A DNA stretch of 9,215 nt from NCBI GenBank assembly GCA_005880755.1, contig VBGV01000120.1:1-9215 (forward strand), written 5' to 3'. Under the pieces are notes generated by a model. The model saw nothing but the letters and a program-made list of their open reading frames with translations. It was not told the DNA's origin and did not search any database. Source of the DNA: Chloroflexota bacterium (GTDB lineage Bacteria > Chloroflexota > Dormibacteria > Dormibacterales > Dormibacteraceae). Of this stretch, positions 6,604-9,215 are shown piece by piece (positions within the stretch are counted from its first letter, which is position 1; every line of letters starts with the position of its first letter). The position numbers and the translations under genes were made by a program.

Positions 6604-7830
6604 TTACGAGATGCCGGCGGCCGAGCAGACGGCGGCCGTCACTTTCTGGCAGAGCGCTGCCTTGTCGACGAAGTTGTCCTTGATCACTGTCGAGGCGATG
6701 TTCGCCTTGTTGACCCAGATCGGGACCAACAGAACGGCGGGCTGCTGGCCGCTGCCTGCCACGGGCGACGGGGGCGAGGTGGTCCCGTTGACGAGGGCCG
6801 TCGGCGGGGTCTGGCCCGCGCGGAGAACGGTGGCGAGTGCCACGGCGGCCTGCGCCTCGAGGTAGACGGCCTTGTAAACCGATCCGCACTGGAAGTCGGT
6901 CAACACGTTGGCCATCCCGTCCGGCGTCGCGTCCTGACCCGTGGTCGGGACTGACTTGGCCTTGACGCCCTTGCTCTTGAGGACCGTGACCACCGCGTTG
7001 CCCAGGCCGTCGTTGGCCTCGACCGTGGCGTTGATCGCGGGGTTGGCGGTGTACGCCTGCTGGAAGATCGTCTGTCCGACGTCGTTCTTCCAGTCCGTTG
7101 CGACCTGCTCGCCGACGAGCTTCATGCCCTGGCTGTTGGTCGTGCCGTTGTCCACGTGCGCGACCTTCTTGCCCCAGATGGCGTCGTTGTAGCCCTGTGC
7201 GAACGAGACCGCGTTCGGGTCAGAGTTCTGGCCGCCGTCCAACTCGTAGACCTGGGCGTTCTTGACGCCCCAGTCGGAGACGCACTGGACGAAGCCCTTG
7301 CCGATGAGCTCGCCCACCTGCACGTTGTCGAAGCTCACGTAGTACGTGTTGGTGCCGGTGAACGTGGCGCGGTCGTAGCTGATCACCTTGACGCCCTTCT
7401 GCGACGCCAGGTTCTGGATCTGCGAGCCGACCGTGCTGTTGAGCGGGTCCATGATCAGGACCGTCGCGCCGTTGGTGATGGCGGTCTGGGCCTGCGCCAG
7501 CTCCTGGGCCTCCTGGCCCTGGGCGTTGGTGATGGTGAAGTCAGAAGACTTGTAGCCCGCACCCTCGAGTGCCTTCCTCAGGTAGGGCTCGTCGAACTGG
7601 ACGTAGCGCACAGACGACGTGGTGTCGGGAAGGAGCACTGCGACCTTGCCCTTGCCGGCGGCCGTCAGGTCCTTGAGCTTGGCCATGTACGAGAAGCTGG
7701 CGTCGAACGAGCTGATGCTCAGGTCCGACGGCACGGTGGCCGTGGTCGTCGTGGTGTTGTTCCCGCCGCCGCAGGCAGTGATGATCACGCCCACGATCGC
7801 GACAACGGGTAATAGACGGGCTACCTTCAT
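6604..7830 (-). CDS. XylF-like CUT2 sugar-binding lipoprotein (first gene of unit 1)
   Basis: This 408-aa protein is a sugar-binding lipoprotein of the XylF/RbsB class serving the ATPase and permease downstream. The signal peptide ends in IITAC, giving lipidated Cys20, followed by an Asn/Thr-rich linker. Family motifs are SYDR (151-154), YYVSFDN (163-169), EANDG (271-275) and TGQDATPDGM (297-306) with SVYKA after it, all in usual form. I start at the ATG at 7830, with GAGG 9 nt upstream; an in-frame GTG lies two codons earlier but only 3 nt from that ribosome site. Cys394 and Cys402 near the C-terminus may form a disulfide, and the paralogue at 147-1217 has the same pair and the same ending pattern, CxAAGxS. 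It is preceded by leader RNA copy B. Pentose or related sugar binding is inferred from the family. Confidence 0.92.
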   Translation of the reverse strand: MKVARLLPVVAIVGVIITACGGGNNTTTTTATVPSDLSISSFDASFSYMAKLKDLTAAGKGKVAVLLPDTTSSVRYVQFDEPYLRKALEGAGYKSSDFTITNAQGQEAQELAQAQTAITNGATVLIMDPLNSTVGSQIQNLASQKGVKVISYDRATFTGTNTYYVSFDNVQVGELIGKGFVQCVSDWGVKNAQVYELDGGQNSDPNAVSFAQGYNDAIWGKKVAHVDNGTTNSQGMKLVGEQVATDWKNDVGQTIFQQAYTANPAINATVEANDGLGNAVVTVLKSKGVKAKSVPTTGQDATPDGMANVLTDFQCGSVYKAVYLEAQAAVALATVLRAGQTPPTALVNGTTSPPSPVAGSGQQPAVLLVPIWVNKANIASTVIKDNFVDKAALCQKVTAAVCSAAGIS

Positions 7831-7856
7831 GCGCACTTACCTCTAATTCCAAAATC

Positions 7857-7917
7857 CCTGTCGCCTTCTTCCCGCGGAGCCGCGGGGCGAGAGTGCGCCG
7901 GCAGACAGGTCTTACTC
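7857..7917 (-). ncRNA. Riboswitch-like structured leader RNA, copy B
   Basis: This is the second copy of the element at 4299-4362, 61 nt long. On the minus strand P1 pairs CCTGTC (7909-7904) with GACAGG (7862-7857), plus GCC/GGC after a one-base bulge. P2 is GGCG-CACTCT-CGCC (7899-7886), identical to copy A. P3 is CCGCG-GCTC-CGCGG (7885-7872), with a sequence and loop different from copy A. The GAAGAA junction and the leading GAGTAAGACC are unchanged. It ends 26 nt before the ATG and about a dozen nt before the ribosome site, close enough to influence translation. Flanking sequence is unlike copy A, so conservation is confined to the predicted structure. Confidence 0.65.
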
Positions 7918-7941
7918 AGGAAATGACCTTTTCCGGCCAAG

Positions 7942-7970
7942 AGCATTGCTCACGACCGGGGGTTTGTCAA
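7942..7970 (-). promoter_or_regulatory. Predicted promoter of unit 1
   Basis: On the minus strand TTGACA (7970-7965, perfect -35) is followed after 17 bp by AATGCT (7947-7942), a weak -10 with 3 of 6 consensus bases. A start near 7935 would place the leader RNA about 18 nt into the transcript, the same arrangement as at unit 2. The weak -10 suggests an activated or otherwise regulated promoter, or a slightly different register. Confidence 0.4.
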
Positions 7971-8017
7971 GTTATCGGCCACGCTGCCCAGACAATTTGT
8001 TCGGACTCTTGACAAAC
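7962..8017. promoter_or_regulatory. Inverted repeat spanning the divergent promoters; candidate ROK operator
   Basis: GTTTGTCAAG (7962-7971) and its exact reverse complement CTTGACAAAC (8008-8017) flank 36 bp. Each arm contains the -35 box of one of the two divergent promoters, but identity extends 4 bases beyond the hexamer. Between them lies ACAATTTGT (7992-8000), a short quasi-palindrome in an otherwise GC-rich region. A regulator such as the adjacent ROK protein could bind here and control both directions; this is inference. Confidence 0.4.
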
Positions 8018-8036
8018 GGCGGGGCCAGACCATGAT
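8009..8036 (+). promoter_or_regulatory. Predicted promoter of the ROK gene, probably leaderless
   Basis: TTGACA (8009-8014) is followed after 16 bp by CATGAT (8031-8036), with 4 of 6 -10 bases. Transcription would begin at about 8043-8046, at or almost at the ATG at 8046. No ribosome site is visible upstream of that ATG, which fits a leaderless mRNA. Confidence 0.4.
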
Positions 8037-8045
8037 TTCGCGTGG

Positions 8046-9215
8046 ATGCCCGGCTCGAAAAACGGTGACGGGACCCTTGCCTGGCTGAGGGACCGCAACC
8101 GCCAGCGCGTGATGGAGATCCTCCGGATGCACGGCCAGATCAGCCAGGCCGACATCGCGCGCGCCACCGGTCTCTCGCGCACCACGGTGTCGACCCTGAT
8201 CGCCGAGCTCAAGGAGGCGGGCCTGGTTGCGGACGTCGACACCAGGTCCGCTCACGCCCGTGGAGGGCGCCCCGGGGTGCAGCTGGTGCTCCGGAATCCC
8301 GCGCACGTCGTGGTCGGCATCGACTTCGGGCACAGCCACGTGGCGATCGCCGTCGCGGACCTCGGCCACAACGTCCTCGCGGAACGCCGGTATGACCTGG
8401 ACGTCAATCGCGAGGCCGCTCGAGCGCTCGACGTCGCGGCCTCCATGTTTGCGGAGGTCCTGTCCGAGGTCGCCGTGGAGCGCACCAGCGTGTTGGGCGT
8501 GGGCATGGGCGTCCCCGGCCCCGTCGACCGCGCCCATGGCACCGCCGGGTCGGCCACCATCCTCCCCGGTTGGGTTGGGCTCCGCATCGCGTCGGAGATG
8601 GAACAGCGCCTTGGGGTCCCGGTCCAGATCGAGAACGACGCCAACCTCGGCGCGCTGGCCGAGCTGACCTGGGGCGCCGGTCGGGACTGTTCGAACTTTG
8701 CCTACATCAAGGCGGCGACGGGCATCGGCGCCGGGATCGTGATCGATGGGCGCTTGCTTCGAGGCGCGACCGGCACGGCCGGCGAGATCGGGCACACGAC
8801 CCTCGACGAGAGGGGACCGCTTTGTTACTGCGGCAACCGCGGATGCCTGGAAACCGTCGCCTCCGGTCCGGCCATCGTCCAGCTCGTCGGCCCCGTCAAC
8901 GGTGAGAATCTCGCTCTGTCGCAGATCGTCGAGCTCGCGGCGGGCAGCGATTTGCGCTGCCGGCGCGCCGTCGCGGACGCGGGCAGAGAGATCGGCGTGG
9001 CTGTCGCGGGGCTCTGCAATCTCATCAACCCCGAGCGGGTGATCGTCGGCGGCCTGATGAGCCGGGCCGGCGAGGTGCTGCTGCGCCCGCTGCGCGAATC
9101 GATCCGCCGGCACGCGGTCCAGGCGGCGGCCGCGACGGTCGACGTCCGCCCCGCCGTTTTCGTGGAGCGGGCCGAGCTGCTCGGGTCGGTCGCCCTTGCG
9201 CTGCTGGGTTCGCAT
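8046..9215 (+). CDS. ROK-family transcriptional regulator (3' end outside the window)
   Basis: The frame is open for 390 codons to the edge of the window with no stop, about the full length of ROK repressors (XylR/NagC/Mlc type), so only the last few residues should be missing. A winged helix-turn-helix is at about 15-80 (ISQADIARATGLSRTTVSTL, 32-51). The sugar-kinase-like domain follows: phosphate loop GIDFG (91-95), GVGMGVPGPVD (151-161), ENDAN with the usual catalytic Asp198, TGIGAG (225-230), GEIGH (246-250), and the zinc motif CYCGNRGC with Cys260, Cys262 and Cys267 plus His250. All key residues are intact, so it may bind a sugar or sugar phosphate as inducer. It is divergent from the CUT2 binding-protein gene and shares a promoter region with it, which suggests control of unit 1 and perhaps unit 2. 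Confidence 0.93.
   Translation, partial: MPGSKNGDGTLAWLRDRNRQRVMEILRMHGQISQADIARATGLSRTTVSTLIAELKEAGLVADVDTRSAHARGGRPGVQLVLRNPAHVVVGIDFGHSHVAIAVADLGHNVLAERRYDLDVNREAARALDVAASMFAEVLSEVAVERTSVLGVGMGVPGPVDRAHGTAGSATILPGWVGLRIASEMEQRLGVPVQIENDANLGALAELTWGAGRDCSNFAYIKAATGIGAGIVIDGRLLRGATGTAGEIGHTTLDERGPLCYCGNRGCLETVASGPAIVQLVGPVNGENLALSQIVELAAGSDLRCRRAVADAGREIGVAVAGLCNLINPERVIVGGLMSRAGEVLLRPLRESIRRHAVQAAAATVDVRPAVFVERAELLGSVALALLGSH

Noticed and set aside
5734..6954. Long plus-strand open frame of about 400 codons across the ATPase and binding-protein genes
   Set aside because: It spans two real minus-strand genes and the terminator between them, and its translation shows no recognisable fold or composition.
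7950..9215. Long minus-strand open frame of over 400 codons opposite the ROK gene
   Set aside because: It is antisense to a protein with all ROK motifs; its translation is rich in Arg, Asp, His and Gly with no domain, typical of a shadow frame in GC-rich DNA.

Overview
The window is GC-rich bacterial DNA carrying seven genes packed on the minus strand and one divergent gene on the plus strand that runs off the right edge. All are sugar-uptake or sugar-sensing genes. Lipoprotein signal peptides on the three binding proteins, GTG and TTG starts and frequent gene overlaps suggest a high-GC soil-type bacterium. A Chloroflexota or Dormibacterota-like lineage, or an actinobacterium, would fit, but nothing here fixes the phylum.

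Reading the minus strand from right to left, there are two transcription units. Unit 1 (about 7935 to 4422) is a CUT2 (xylose/ribose-type) ABC transporter: a XylF-like lipoprotein, a strong internal hairpin with a U-tract, a single-domain ATPase and a XylH-like permease. Unit 2 (about 4380 to 147) begins as a CUT1 (maltose/UgpB-type) transporter: a Tat-type lipoprotein, a perfect hairpin, a MalF-like permease that lacks its first membrane segment, and a MalG-like permease. It ends unexpectedly with a second XylF-like protein of the CUT2 class. Unit 2 has no ATPase gene. The plus-strand gene at 8046 is a ROK-family repressor/kinase-like protein transcribed away from unit 1, so it is the likely local regulator.

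The most notable signal is a 61-64 nt element present twice on the minus strand, at 4299-4362 and 7857-7917. Each copy sits just downstream of a predicted promoter and upstream of the first binding-protein gene of its unit. The copies are nearly identical where the model predicts loops and junctions, and they differ mainly in ways that keep pairing. They fold into a three-way junction with a possible pseudoknot. I do not recognise the family. It looks like a riboswitch-like or other cis-regulatory leader RNA shared by two sugar transporter operons.

Other points of interest are the truncated permease with a 14-bp inverted repeat at the junction, a palindromic repeat cluster at the left edge (72-135), and a divergent promoter whose two -35 boxes lie in a 10-bp inverted repeat, with a probably leaderless ROK gene. 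No stretch longer than 300 bases lacks a gene. Bases 1-71 hold nothing I can identify.
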